Source: Arctopsyche grandis
Taxonomy: Eukaryota; Arthropoda; Insecta; Trichoptera; Hydropsychidae
DNA length: 64,000 nucleotides
NCBI RefSeq assembly: GCF_051622035.1
Contig: NC_135360.1
Location: forward strand, 26,615,206 to 26,679,205
Direction: 5' to 3'
This document shows positions 48,101 to 57,556 of the stretch, piece after piece. Numbering within the stretch: the stretch's first letter is position 1; each line of letters begins with the position of its first letter. Below the pieces are notes generated by a model. The model did no database searches. It was not told where the DNA came from and worked only from the letters and a program-made list of their open reading frames with translations. The position numbers were made by a program, and so were the translations under genes.

Positions 48101-51100
48101 TTGTCACTGGAAAATTAGTATACATACATATATTTGCATATTTTAAAAAAATGAAAAAGCTGTTAGATGGCTCATAAAATGAATTACATACATATGTATA
48201 TAAATTTCATTATATGCAATAAATACACTTAATGGAGACCATCATCTATCTACATAGCTTGCTCGACAGTTTCCAGTCAACTGGCAAGGTGGTAATAATC
48301 ACTATTTATAATTAGTTTACTGGATTAGATAAATGAAAACAAATCCACATGGCACAATACGATAAAACAAAAGCTTGTGTAAAGAATAATATAAAAAAAA
48401 ATTTACGTCGTGTCAATAAGAATTTCAGTAACCGATACTAAGTTTCGGTTTGATAGGACTAACGGTGTTCAAAAAATCCTCAAAATACTCAGACACACAC
48501 ACATTTTTTCTAGATCATGAAAACGTGATCGAGTAATCGATTCTGAGTTCGAATTTTCGCATGATCACAAAACTTCATCTATTGTTACTACGTACGTAGA
48601 TAAAGTAAATATATTTTCTTTTACAGATCGGAAGGATATCAATTGCCTAGCTCATTAGATTTATTACTCGGCTCTCAACCAGACAACAATAGCATGATTC
48701 ATAGAAGCAGCTTCGCCAAAGGTATGTCTGATATTTGTAATTCTTTTATTGATTTGATTTTCTTCAACTTTTTGAAATATAACGTATAATTTTTAACGAA
48801 ATCCAATAGGTTTCAGTGTATATCCTCCTCCATCGACACCACCAGAGCCAGCACCCCCAGATCATCGTATGCCGCCTGCAGACCTCTCTCGTACGTTTCA
48901 AACATCATTTACACCTTAAATTAAATCATTCTTCGATGAGATAAATGTGTATCATTCATGTGCATTTTTCATTCGCCTTAATTTGTTAAATGCAGCGGAT
49001 CTTAATTGCTCCGAAGATTCACTCAGCACTCACGATTCAGGTGAAGGCTTTTTGACGTATTGTGGCAATGATTTATATGTGACCCTTGTTGTATTGTATG
49101 CGTGTGCTTAAAATCATTTTTAATATAATTTTACTGATTATTTTTGTAATTCCACTGTAGATACTGGCGGAGGCGGTTGGGGAATGATGGGTGCCCGATC
49201 GGCCACTACGGGAAGACCTCGAGCACCTCCAGCTCCTCGTCACAGACACGCGCACACACTCAAAGTATGTTTATTATATTTTTCTCTTAGTATAAGAATA
49301 AGTTTATTTATTTAAAATGTGTGTTGCGATAAATTTTAGCAACCTGGCAAGTTGGAAATGAGCAGCTATGCACTAGTCTCCGGAGCTTTGCAGCAAATGT
49401 CTCTCAGACCTAGGCCACCACCTGTTCGAAAGGTATGCATCGTCGCTAGTAATGTTATTGAGTGCTTTGAAAATTCAAAAAAAAAAATGGTTTTATTTCA
49501 TCGAAAGGCTCATCATGGTTCAACTCAAGGCCATCACGGCAAATCGACTTTTGGACACCATCATCATCCGTCTGGTGTCAGCTCGGAGACGGAACTCGAT
49601 GCTCAATATGCACAGGTCTATATGCTTTCAAAATTTTGTTACTTTAGTGTAATTTTGGCAAACCAAGGCAGTCGATGCTATCAGTTTATAAAACATACGA
49701 AATTAGACCTATTCGCTGATCACATATGTTGATGAACTTTATGATGAAAAAATTATTTAACTAGCGGAACATGTTTGCGGGGATATGCCATTCATGTTAC
49801 GTAGCAAAAATCGCGTCAGAATGGTGACGTCTGTCTTCCTTGATACCATTTTCAATTCTGGCCATCTTCCGTTCGTGGTGTGCCTGGTAATTTTTTCTGC
49901 GTTATTTTACCCATGGTTCGCAATTTCTCAACCCATTTTACATTAGATCACTATTCCATTGCTATTGAATTCAAAATGGCGATCCATTAGGTGAATCACC
50001 GTACCACCACCATTCCAGAAGTACTAACCCATTAAAAATGACAATGCTCGTGGTCATCCTGTATGTACACACATATATCAGCCAGCAGTATGACTCGGTG
50101 GTTGCGTTTATATTTAGCACCAAGAGGTTACGGGGTTCGATCCTGTGCTAATCTTTAATACTGCTGGTCAGACTTGGATATTTGTGACTCCAAGTCGATC
50201 GTTTCTTATCATAGTTTGCCAATTTATCTGATTTCATTGTTGAAACGGTTCCTCTATCAAATTGGCAAAAATCATCTTACCTGCTGTCACAAATATCTGA
50301 ATTTGATATATGTACAATATGTAAAAATGTATGTACAAGTCTAAATACATAGATGTCTCTATGGATTAATTAATTGTTGATTTCGTGCTCTTCAGCCTCT
50401 CGAAATACAGCGATTTATGTAATAAAAATGCTGTAGTGTTTGTAATTAATTGTCTAGAATGACGCATTGAGGTCTACCTGTTTGGCCTTCCTAGTATATA
50501 TCTATGTAAAATAAAATAAAATATAGAATAATCGATACAGAGGAGAGAATGAAGAGATTGAATGTCAATGGGAGGGTTACATAGCTAGAAGAATGGAGAA
50601 AAGAAGTGCTGGAATGGTACCCGAGAGAATGTACATATATGGATAAAATAAGAAAAATGTGCAGGGTGAGATGGATGAGTTGCACAAAACAGAGAGAATT
50701 AAGGTGTTGTGGGAGAGGCCTTCATCAGGCAGTGGATGATGAATGGCTGTAAATTATGAATATGTGCATATATAGAATCTAGTTTTGTTTGAAATTTAAG
50801 TGTGCAAAATGTTATTGTCATTTGGATGACGGGGCAGGTCACGTAGCTATAAAATGGACAGAAGAAGTGCTGGAATGATATCGGAGAGAATGTAATGGGT
50901 GAAAGAATGGCCGCAAGGAAAATGGGTGGATGAATTTAGATAAATTAGCTGCGCAAAAATAGAGATAAATGAAAGTTTATTGGAGAGGTCTTCATCTAGC
51001 AGTAGATGGTGAATGGACGTAAAAAATAATGATGTGTATAGAATCTAGTTTCTTATGAAATTTAAGTGTGTAAAATTTAACCTTGAAAATTTTGAATTTT

Positions 51101-54100
51101 TTACGTAATCTTTAATCTTTAATTAAACTTTTTTTTATTGTTTTTTGATAGATCAAAGATTCCAATGCTTCCGAAAGAATGTTGGGACTTGCCATAGATG
51201 CCCAACATGCCCGATCGAAATTACGTCATCGTAGAGAAAAAGGACAGCCATGTAAAATATAAATTGTTTATATTTCAATAATATAATATTTTTAATATAA
51301 TAAATTCAACGGGATGCTATTTTCTTTTTTCAGCATTCTCCGAAACTGATAGCGAATGTTCGTCGGTAGAAGAAGAGATAGGACGTGGTTTAAGACGCGG
51401 CGGCGGTAGTAGTAGCGGAAGCGGAAGCACTCAAAGATCGAAGCAGCATCACAAACCGTACAGAAAGAGGTTAATTTTTAACATGTTTCTACATTTGAAA
51501 CAGTGAAGAATTCATTTTAACATTGAATGTCTTTTAGACTGGTGGCGGTAGCGGCTCCGCGAGCTCCGAGACTCGGCGTATTCGTCGGCCCACCTGAGCT
51601 ACCGAGCGGCTATCGTGCTAGAGAGCAAGGTAAATACATTATATTATATAAATTTTAATGTTATCGAATATTTAAACTGTATTTCAAATGTATTTTAGGA
51701 AAAGAAGAATCCAGCGATGGCTCCGCTGGCGAAGGTGGTCCTCCGACACGCGTCGGAGCTTATAATCTACTCCACAATGCACCCTCATCGGCTCCGTATA
51801 CTTCTTGCGATCTTGATGATCAAGTCAGTACTTGAATTGTGTGGTTTATTTATTTTTTGTATTATTTAAAATTAATACAATTTTTTTTTGAACAGCTATC
51901 TTCGTGCAAAGAATCGTCGGCTCAAGAGAACGATTCCGGTGCTGGTCATACAGGGAGATCTCGTCGCTCTGGTTGGCCGCGACTCGATCGCGGACATCAT
52001 AAGGTGGTCGTTCAATCTTTGTCCCTAATTTTTTTGATTAAAATGTGTTTTTTAATGGTTTATTTTGTGCTTTGTAGGAATGGACTAAATCCAAAGACAC
52101 TAAAAAGAATTCTAGTCAAAACGCTGTTGTAAATAATCCAGGATGGGGACCTCAGGTATTAAAATACATATATATATTTTAAGTTTAATTAACACTTGCC
52201 GCACTGCGATGGATAGTAAGTGACCAGGACTTTTTATTTTATATCTCCAAATATACTGAATGCAGAGTCTTCATATTTTATGTGTTCTTCATAAAAACCT
52301 CTATGATTCGAATTATATCGTTATGAAATAAAAACATTGATCAATATCAACAGAAATAATTATTTTCACTCTAAGCCAATATTTATCACATATGCGAGAG
52401 ATAGGGAGAATTCAGTACGCTGCGTTCAGCAGTCAGTATGAGAATGATATTCGCTTTAGAATGATGGCTCTGCTTCATCCATAATTTTTTCCATTTCTTG
52501 CACTTATTTTATATTATTCGATATTTAATACACGAAAAAATGATTTTTGTATCTAATTACAATAATTAACCTCGCAGATTTTGCATTATTTTAACTTAAA
52601 ACATAAATTTTTAACTGGTCGCTTGGCGTCCAGCACAGTGGCTAGTGGATTTTTTTGTACACAGTAAGGCAAGTGTTTATAATACTAAAATATTGTGGTT
52701 ATTTCCAGGGCAACAATGGAGTGCCTGTTTTTCTCGAGAAATGTATATCGTTCATTGAGGCCGAAGGTTTGGCAGCTGAAGGCATCTATAGAGTTCCCGG
52801 AAATAGGGCACACGTCGATCTGCTTTTTAAGAAATTCGATGAAGGTAAATTCGATTGAATATACATATGAGTCATCTAGTTCCGAAACCCGGTAAAAGCA
52901 CTTCACTCATTTGTTGGTAAACGCAGTTTTTCTGCCACAACTTTATTTAGTGGATTTCATTTACAAAGTTTTATTTTAATGGAAGATATACGATTTAAAG
53001 TTATTTTGCAATTCAGTTTTTTGGAAAATTTTTGAGATTAAATGAAATATTAAGACTTGAAAACGATTTTGCCGGTGTTTGTTCCCGAGTTGTCCTTTCA
53101 CGGCGATTCCGTTCCTTTGCTCACGATTTCTTTCGGATTGTTTTCTTTCTTGTATCTCCATCTTTGGTTTTTTCAATACTTCGAGACAGATCGTCCATGA
53201 TAACAGCAATTACGCAGGAAATGCGGAATGACAGTTGCACCCAGGTAACCGGCTCAAATGGCAGCCATCTTGCCATATGCAGTGTTCTGATTGGCTGTCG
53301 GCAGTTTTGCCATTAATTCGAATAAACAGAGAGAATTTTTGCCGTTCTTTGGAACAAAATAAGATTTTAAATATTTTTTTTAATCATTTAACTTGGTTTT
53401 AGAAAGAATTCAAGTATACAGTATTGTGTGAAAATATTCCTAGAATCGGAATACATTTTTATCTCCGTTTTGACCAAATATGCAGATACCGGGTTTTGGA
53501 ACTAGACGACTCATATGTATGTATGTTTTTAAAGGAATGTTTATAATATTTTTGCGTAGGGGTGGGTTCAGGATCGAAATTAAATACTTCACAGCATTTA
53601 TTCAACGATTCCAGAGGTCCACACGAGACCACCAGTATATTTGATCTACCGTGTGTACCTCCTTATAAACGGACAAGTTGGCCAGCATAGCATGCCCTAT
53701 CCGTTGACGTGTCTGTTGTCTGGGCACGTCGGTCTACTCTGGCGAGTCGCATGCACTCGCCCCGGTTCTGAGAACTCTAGCGTATCCTTTGTTCAGACTC
53801 TTTAGTCCTGAGTCCTGTTAGCCTAATCCGGGAGTCTCTATTATTCACTTATGAATACACTTAGACAGCGGATACTCTCACTTATGTTCCCATGTTACAA
53901 TATTATTGAATATTTAACATTTAACCAGCAGAATAGACTAGTGGTTAGCATATAATGCTTTGAACAGAGTGGTCACAGGTTCAAATCCCACTGTTTTCTG
54001 CTGGCCAGACCTTGGATTTGTGACTCCAGGTCGATCGTTTCCTATCAGGGTTTACCAATTCATCTGATTTTCATTGAAATGGTTCCAACAAATTGGCAAC

Positions 54101-55316
54101 CTCACCCATTTTCTCGCAAATCTCGAGTTTTCAGCAATCTCGAATTTTGCTGAATTGTATAAAATGCTACAAATTTTCAAATTTGACCATAAATGTGGGT
54201 GTTAATTGATATGTATTGACTTAGTATAATACTTGCATCAAATGTACAATGTTTCTGGCCAGGAAGGCGCATTGGGGTTACCTGTTAGGCCTTCCTGGTA
54301 TAGATCAAAAATAAATAATAAATAAATTTTGAATCAGATCCTAGTGTGGTGATACAACAACTGGACATTCCGGTCAACGCCGTCGCCACTGCATTAAAAG
54401 AATTCTTTTCCAAAAGATTACCGCCACTCTTCGACGATGAAACCATGCAAGAGTTAGAAGACATTGCCGGTAGTTTTTTAATCTACTTATAATTGTGTAG
54501 ATACGATTTCATTTTGATTGTTTTAAATTTGTGTTAAATGTGTCAGGTTCTTTGGGAGCAACGGATAGAAGTGGGCGGCTTTTAGCACTGCGTGCTTTGT
54601 TGGCCGAACGGCTTCCGCTTCATCAAAGAGCAGTTCTCAAATTCATTTTTCATCACTTCGTAAGGTGTGTATATGGTTTAATGGGGTGACCGTGAAAAAG
54701 TCGAAAATATTCGTTTATCATGCATACATATGAAAAACGGTTAGTATATATATCAGTGGCGTGTGGTAAAAGTTTCTCTCCCCCCGTCGTACATCCTCAC
54801 TTAATTTGCGCGAGCAGGATACAACAGGAACAAGAGGAACAGGCTTTTCCTCCCGTATCCTGCGCGCGCACATTAAACAAGGCTGTATGACAAAAAGAGA
54901 TAATTTCACCTCATGCCACTGATATATATTACATATGTATATATACATAGTACCGTTTACCATGCACCCTTTTTTTTTGATCTTTCGATTTTCGATCTTT
55001 GCCTTCCGATATTTGCTTTTTCGACCTTTTCACTTTCGGTCCCGTGAGGTAGACCCGGTTACATGTTATGATTCAAAGTATGATGTATTTATATGATTTT
55101 TATATTTGAAATTACAGAATAGCCGATAATTCTAAATTGAATTCGATGGATTCTAAAAATTTAGCAATTTGTTGGTGGCCGACACTTTTACCAGTACAAT
55201 TTAGCGATATGGCGAGGTTCGAAGCCACCCGACCCTACTTAGAAGATATTTTGCAGACGATGATCGATCAATTCCCATTCCTCTTTTGCGGGCAAGAAGC
55301 GGCTGTTATGGTTTGA
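40777..55316 (+). CDS. RhoGAPp190: RhoGAPp190 (p190 RhoGAP, ARHGAP35/ARHGAP5 family), 36 coding exons
   Basis: GTPase-activating protein that stimulates GTP hydrolysis by Rho, lowering actomyosin contractility; p190 also controls axon-branch stability in flies. Exon lengths sum to 4695 nt (1564 residues plus TGA at 55314), and all junctions are GT-AG and keep frame. Domain order is that of p190: Ras-like GTPase (about residues 12-250), FF repeats (260-600), two pseudo-GTPase domains (600-924), disordered linker (925-1370), RhoGAP (1371-1560). The MMARK start is chosen because it matches the family N-terminus and lies directly before the P-loop region. Most introns are 68-135 nt; the long ones contain transposons. 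Family length is about 1500 residues, so the protein looks complete. Exons are listed in the segment entries below. Confidence 0.96.
41944..44973 (+). CDS. RhoGAPp190: RhoGAPp190 exons 6-11: FF-domain region
   Basis: Exons 41944-42044, 42180-42555, 42627-42721, 42802-42988, 43210-43325, 44824-44973 (residues 259-600). In p190 the FF domains are small helical modules that bind partners such as TFII-I. Visible family blocks are [26 protein letters not shown] and a C-rich [16 protein letters not shown] end. Exon 7 includes an acidic stretch ([13 protein letters not shown], about residue 400) longer than I expect for the family. Intron 6 carries a (TA)n tract; intron 10 is filled by an RTE LINE. 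Confidence 0.93.
43380..44795 (+). mobile_element. RTE-like LINE remnant in RhoGAPp190 intron 10
   Basis: Plus-strand frames spell RT blocks in order: [71 protein letters not shown] (the catalytic YxDD is FTDD here), then [23 protein letters not shown] and the C-terminal [41 protein letters not shown] words. The endonuclease is missing, and stops and frameshifts break the frame. It ends with a GATGATGAT microsatellite, as RTE elements do. A 128-bp element interrupts it at 44243-44370. Same orientation as the host gene. Confidence 0.87.
44232..44381 (+). mobile_element. Short retroposed element with 11-bp target-site duplication
   Basis: CCAGTGATGAC occurs at 44232-44242 and 44371-44381 and flanks a 128-bp insert in the LINE coding region (between RT and C-terminal parts). 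The insert shares words with the insertion at 37166-37352 (GACCCAGAAGGTGC, TGCATTGTTAAAGGTTTGCCGAA, AGCACTGTGACTATCC). Duplication length in the 10-15 bp range suggests LINE-type retroposition, but there is no A-rich tail and no A/B box. Confidence 0.65.
45073..46580 (+). CDS. RhoGAPp190: RhoGAPp190 exons 12-19: pseudo-GTPase domains pG1 and pG2
   Basis: Exons 45073-45154, 45232-45346, 45422-45531, 45604-45698, 45774-45920, 45994-46138, 46215-46321, 46408-46580 (residues about 600-924). pG1 opens with [20 protein letters not shown], in which the P-loop is replaced so nucleotide is not expected to bind. pG2 opens with [17 protein letters not shown] and contains [16 protein letters not shown] and VVAVAEGAG. 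These folds are GTPase-like but catalytically dead in p190 proteins and may regulate the GAP. All introns are 72-99 nt. Confidence 0.93.
46656..52155 (+). CDS. RhoGAPp190: RhoGAPp190 exons 20-32: disordered linker
   Basis: Exons 46656-46827, 48627-48721, 48810-48890, 48996-49040, 49161-49264, 49340-49432, 49508-49615, 51152-51251, 51334-51469, 51538-51629, 51699-51823, 51896-52003, 52078-52155 (residues 925-1370). The linker starts with the conserved [13 protein letters not shown] block, then becomes proline-, serine-, glycine- and histidine-rich: RPRPPPR, a [12 protein letters not shown] segment, a HHHH run in exon 26 and [10 protein letters not shown] in exon 28. A basic KSKDTKKNS segment precedes the GAP. 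The vertebrate tyrosine sites for p120RasGAP docking are not visible. The boundaries of the less conserved exons rest on splice consensus and phase. Confidence 0.88.
46972..47783. repeat. Long inverted repeat in RhoGAPp190 intron 20
   Basis: Left arm about 46972-47213 and right arm about 47545-47783 are reverse complements with moderate divergence; both include a TTTGCCATTTTGCG block, a GATGGTGAAAAATAATCG block and a TTTGTCAGATTTTAATTGT block near the centre. The spacer of about 330 nt contains a truncated SINE (47349-47549). A single arm of the same family occurs at about 32920-33075. The structure is that of a foldback or long-TIR element; no coding capacity seen. Confidence 0.82.
47349..47549 (+). 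mobile_element. tRNA-derived SINE, copy 11 (3' truncated)
   Basis: Head GCCAGCAGTATGGCTCAGAGG, B-box GGGTTTGATCCCGGG and body to the ..GGCAAAAATCATCCTAC-equivalent, without the hairpin. It lies in the loop of the long inverted repeat, so it either inserted there or was captured. Confidence 0.75.
47781..48009. mobile_element. Foldback-type MITE (CGGTCTCCGTGACG family), copy 1, with 9-bp duplication
   Basis: Element 47790-48000 is flanked by AATATACAT (47781-47789 and 48001-48009). The left end CGGTCTCCGTGACGAG pairs with the right end CTCGTCACGTAGACCC. The left arm (ATGTTAAATGACAGAAAACGC, TCGAAAATCGAAAGATC, ATGGTAAACGGTACATAC) is present, but most of the right arm is deleted. The centre has AACAGGAACAAGAGGAACAGG. 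Nine-bp duplications and long inverted repeats fit Mutator-like or Foldback elements. Confidence 0.78.
48493..48605 (+). repeat. Dispersed ATCATG..ACGTGATC repeat, copy next to exon 21
   Basis: Shares TTTTTTCTAGATCATGAA.ACGTGATC and TCGCATGATCACAAAACTTC, followed by TTGTTACTACGTAC, with 12311-12430, and shorter pieces with 5.3, 36.0 and 63.9 kb. Contains nested ATCATG/CATGAT and GATCACGT palindromes. It ends about 20 nt before the exon 21 acceptor. Element class unknown. Confidence 0.65.
50081..50522 (+). mobile_element. tRNA-derived SINE, copy 12, in RhoGAPp190 intron 26
   Basis: Head GCCAGCAGTATGACTCGGTGG, B-box GGGTTCGATCCTGTG, long-form body and a decayed 3' hairpin (TCTAGAATGAC / GGCCTTCCTAG) plus AAATAAAATA tail. 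Same strand as the gene. Confidence 0.8.
50523..51030 (+). mobile_element. Two RTE-like LINE 3' fragments in RhoGAPp190 intron 26
   Basis: Positions 50523-50760 and 50830-51030 each carry decayed versions of the RTE 3' coding end (AGAAGAATGGA..AGAAGTGCTGGAATG, GAGATGGATGAG, AGAGGCCTTCATC.GGCAGTGGATG). They are separate degraded 3' ends of the family seen at 43.4 and 25.9 kb. No coding capacity. Confidence 0.7.
52190..52678. mobile_element. piggyBac-like MITE, ACTTGCC family, copy 3, in RhoGAPp190 intron 32
   Basis: Left end TTAA-CACTTGCCGCACTGCG, right end ..CACAGTAAGGCAAGTG-TTTA (TTAA decayed by one base). The ends are inverted repeats CACTTGCC..ACTG. About 480 bp. Removing it from the 553-nt intron leaves about 71 nt, the usual intron length in this gene, which supports the boundaries. 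Confidence 0.78.
52709..55316 (+). CDS. RhoGAPp190: RhoGAPp190 exons 33-36: RhoGAP domain and C-terminus
   Basis: Exons 52709-52844, 54338-54469, 54547-54664, 55118-55316 (residues 1371-1564). The catalytic arginine finger is R1398 in GIYRVPGN. Other RhoGAP signatures are [13 protein letters not shown] at the start, [14 protein letters not shown] (the SFLRELPEPL equivalent), [10 protein letters not shown], and [11 protein letters not shown] with the conserved Asn. All elements needed for GAP catalysis are present. The protein ends soon after the domain ([10 protein letters not shown]), without the long vertebrate proline-rich tail. Exon 34's acceptor (GAATCAG) lies just after a SINE tail. Confidence 0.95.
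52862..53519. mobile_element. Tc1/mariner-like MITE in RhoGAPp190 intron 33
   Basis: Inverted ends CATATGAGTCATCTAGTTCC.. (left) and the same with one change from the right (GAGTCGTCTAGTTCC..AACCCGGTA), flanked by TA dinucleotides at 52862 and 53518. The inverted repeats extend about 35 bp with few mismatches. A TA target with this structure fits Tc1/mariner-type elements. 654 bp, no transposase recognised; the short ORFs inside have no family match. Confidence 0.65.
53553..53899 (-). mobile_element. Solo-LTR-like element in RhoGAPp190 intron 33
   Basis: Begins TG and ends CA (347 bp). On the minus strand it has TTTATAAGGAGGTAC (TATA box) about 65 nt before AATAAATGCTGTGAAG (polyadenylation signal), the arrangement of a retroelement LTR. 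A related sequence lies at 57.06-57.31 kb with the same TATAAGGAGGTAC and AATAAATGCTGTGAAG blocks. Flanking 5-bp repeats are not exact, and no internal gag-pol region is present. Confidence 0.45.
53933..54325 (+). mobile_element. tRNA-derived SINE, copy 13, abutting the exon 34 acceptor
   Basis: Head CCAGCAGAATAGACTAGTGG, B-box GGTTCAAATCCC, well-preserved body, and perfect hairpin CCAGGAAGGC-..-GCCTTCCTGG followed by AAATAATAAATAAA. The tail ends about 12 nt before the AG used by exon 34, so the SINE contributes the sequence in which the branch point and any pyrimidine tract must lie. Confidence 0.85.
54675..55065. mobile_element. Foldback-type MITE, copy 2, in RhoGAPp190 intron 35
   Basis: Left arm starts near 54684 (GGGTGACCGTGAAAAAGTCG) and the right arm ends at 55056 (..GTGAGGTAGACCC). 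The right arm matches the family (TACCGTTTACCATGCACCC, GATCTTTGCCTTCCGATATTTG). Flanks GGTTTAATG and GGTTACATG agree at 7 of 9 positions, a decayed 9-bp duplication. A 168-bp hAT-like MITE sits inside. Removing element and duplication returns the intron to about 71 nt. Confidence 0.68.
54754..54921. mobile_element. hAT-like MITE nested in a foldback element
   Basis: Ends CAGTGGCGTGTGGTAAAAG and, from the right, CAGTGGCATGAGGTGAAAT: imperfect inverted repeats. Flanks GTATATAT and ATATATAT fit an 8-bp duplication. The centre contains the same AACAGGAACAAGAGGAACAGG and CTTTTCCTCCCGTAT module as the foldback copies at 47.8 and 59.6 kb, so ends of one family appear joined to a core found in another. 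Confidence 0.55.
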
Positions 55317-55696
55317 AAATCCTTGAAACTTGTATTTTTTGAAGACGATTACTAATACATATATATATATTTATTCATTGTGCGATTCGCCGCTGACGAT
55401 GTTTTTAAATGTGTGTTTGGAAAATTTTCGACGACTATTTGTACAAAGCGTCAACGGCGAATTCTCAACTGTTTTTTTATTATAATTTGTACGTTTTTTA
55501 TTATTCACTCTGAAACAATAATCAACATACATACAATCTGGTATATGAATTTGTATACTACATATATCGCTAATGTTTTGAATTTTCAAATAAAAAATAT
55601 TCTCATTAGTACTTATTAAGTTAGTCGAGATGTTCTTATATTTATTTGGTGTATAGTCTTCCACTTGAGATTTTTTATTAGACATTTGTACATGTC

Positions 55697-55741
<45 letters not shown>

Positions 55742-56770
55742 ATTTTATAGTGATTTTCATTCAATCTCGATTCAAAACTGCTCTCGTTCGCATATTTCGT
55801 TCTTGTTTGCGTTTCGAATTGTTGAAAATTGTATTTATTATGTGTATATATATAATAAGTACGTACGTACATTCCGTGTTTTGTTTTCCTTTATATTGAC
55901 TTAAATGTTTGTGTAAATATACATAGATATGTTAAATGATTTTCTACGTTTACAGAAAGAACGCTGATGCTTGTTTCGATTACGTTCAAAAGTAGGTTTG
56001 ATCGTTGCCGTATTGTTTGATTGTTGCATGCGACTGCTTACGCATCTTTTACATAGTAATGATGAATCACAAAATAAAGTGCCATTGGAAAATATGTGTG
56101 CCATACGACGCACAGACATTTTGAAGTGATTTTATTTGAATATATTTTGTTTTGCAATTTTTTTCTTTTGTTTTTTTTTTTTTTTGTATCGCTAAAAAGT
56201 ATTGATTCATGTTTCATCGTAGAAATTCGTAGATAGAATATGATAAAAAAAACTTTGTCCAAAATGAAAACTGTCTCCATGTGTGTAATATACACACACA
56301 TGCATGTATATGTATTTTATTCCTAATCATTGAATACTGAATATAAATATGTATATGCTACGGTCAAGTTGAAGAACGATATTCTTTTACTACTGAATTA
56401 GTGATTTTATTATTTATTTATCTCTGGTTTATTTTTATTAATGATAATCGGATGTATCAGTTTGACCGTGGCGTATACGTGTGTATACGAGTGAGATTTT
56501 TTTCTTATAAATGTGTTGAATTAATAAGTAATCGATTCGTCGGGTGAAGAGTGATGATTTTTCTCCTCGAATTTGAAGTTTGTATCAAGGGAAAATTAGA
56601 CGCCGTAATTATAATACATATGTATATATATATTTAGTTGAAAAGTAATACATGTGTAAAAGTAATGCATTTTTTGCAGCTTAATTTAATATTGTTTTCG
56701 AAAGGGGACGGGAAATACAAATGCAATAATTGACATTAATTCAATATAATAATTGAAGGCAAATCATCGA

Positions 56771-57556
56771 TTAACCCTTTGAGTGCTGACGTCTTTTCTG
56801 TTGAAACCTGCCATGTTGAAAATTTCCAACTAGAATTATTTAGAAAGCAGGTATAAAAATTGTAGCTGATCCAAACAAACCCTAGATCACTACCGCTAAG
56901 GATTTCGAGTTTTGTAAAGGTGTGTTTAGACTCTCTAATATATCTTGCAACAATATAAAATAAACAAAAGTAGTCTATTAATGAATGTATTTTTCCAAAA
57001 CTAGTTCCATCTTCTTCATTGTTGTTAAAATGTAATGCTCACAATCTAAAGGCCAAAGTCGCTTCACAGCATTTATTGGTGATTAAGGAGATACACGCAC
57101 CGCCAGTGCTCCATCCAGAATGTCTTGATATGGTCTAAGTACCTCCTTATAAAGGACAGGTCGCTCAGGGCATCTTCGACGTCTGGTTACTTCCCATTGT
57201 TTAGTCACGTACTCGGATATGCGGTCCCACGCTTTCAGTTCTTGCATTTAAGCCTGAAGATAATCCTCGAAACCAATTATAACGGCGGTTCCTTTTAGCA
57301 TACGCTACAATACTCAGCAGTTAGGGATTTCCATTGGGAAATTCTGCTATGGTTATAAATTCAGAAATTCCGGTGTAAACCAGTCTTTATAAACATTTAC
57401 ACGGATTACACGACCCATGTTCAATGCATTTATTTTTTTCAATTCTACCTAGAAAGGCTTAGCGGGTAGTATTCTTGTTTACTTTGTACATGCTCAAAAT
57501 ACAACGCCTATCGGCGTTTTTCATTCCCATGGTTCGTCAGCATTCAAAAGCTTTAA
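56771..57556. mobile_element. piggyBac-like MITE, CCCTTTGA family, copy 2, with LTR-like insert
   Basis: TTAA-CCCTTTGAGTGCTGAC at the left; at the right ..GTCAGCATTCAAAAGC-TTTAA, a mutated version of the copy-1 end. The interior follows the 34.5-kb copy closely until about 57050, where an insertion of about 260 bp occurs, then alignment resumes at AATACTCA.CAGTTAGGG. Confidence 0.8.
57052..57312 (-). mobile_element. LTR-like insertion inside the CCCTTTGA MITE
   Basis: Absent from the otherwise collinear copy at 34.5 kb. On the minus strand it contains CCTTTATAAGGAGGTACTTAG then AATAAATGCTGTGAAG, shared with the element at 53553-53899. The minus-strand end TGTAGCGTATGC resembles the TGTAACATGG of that element. 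Likely a solo LTR of the same or a related family; exact ends uncertain. Confidence 0.45.
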
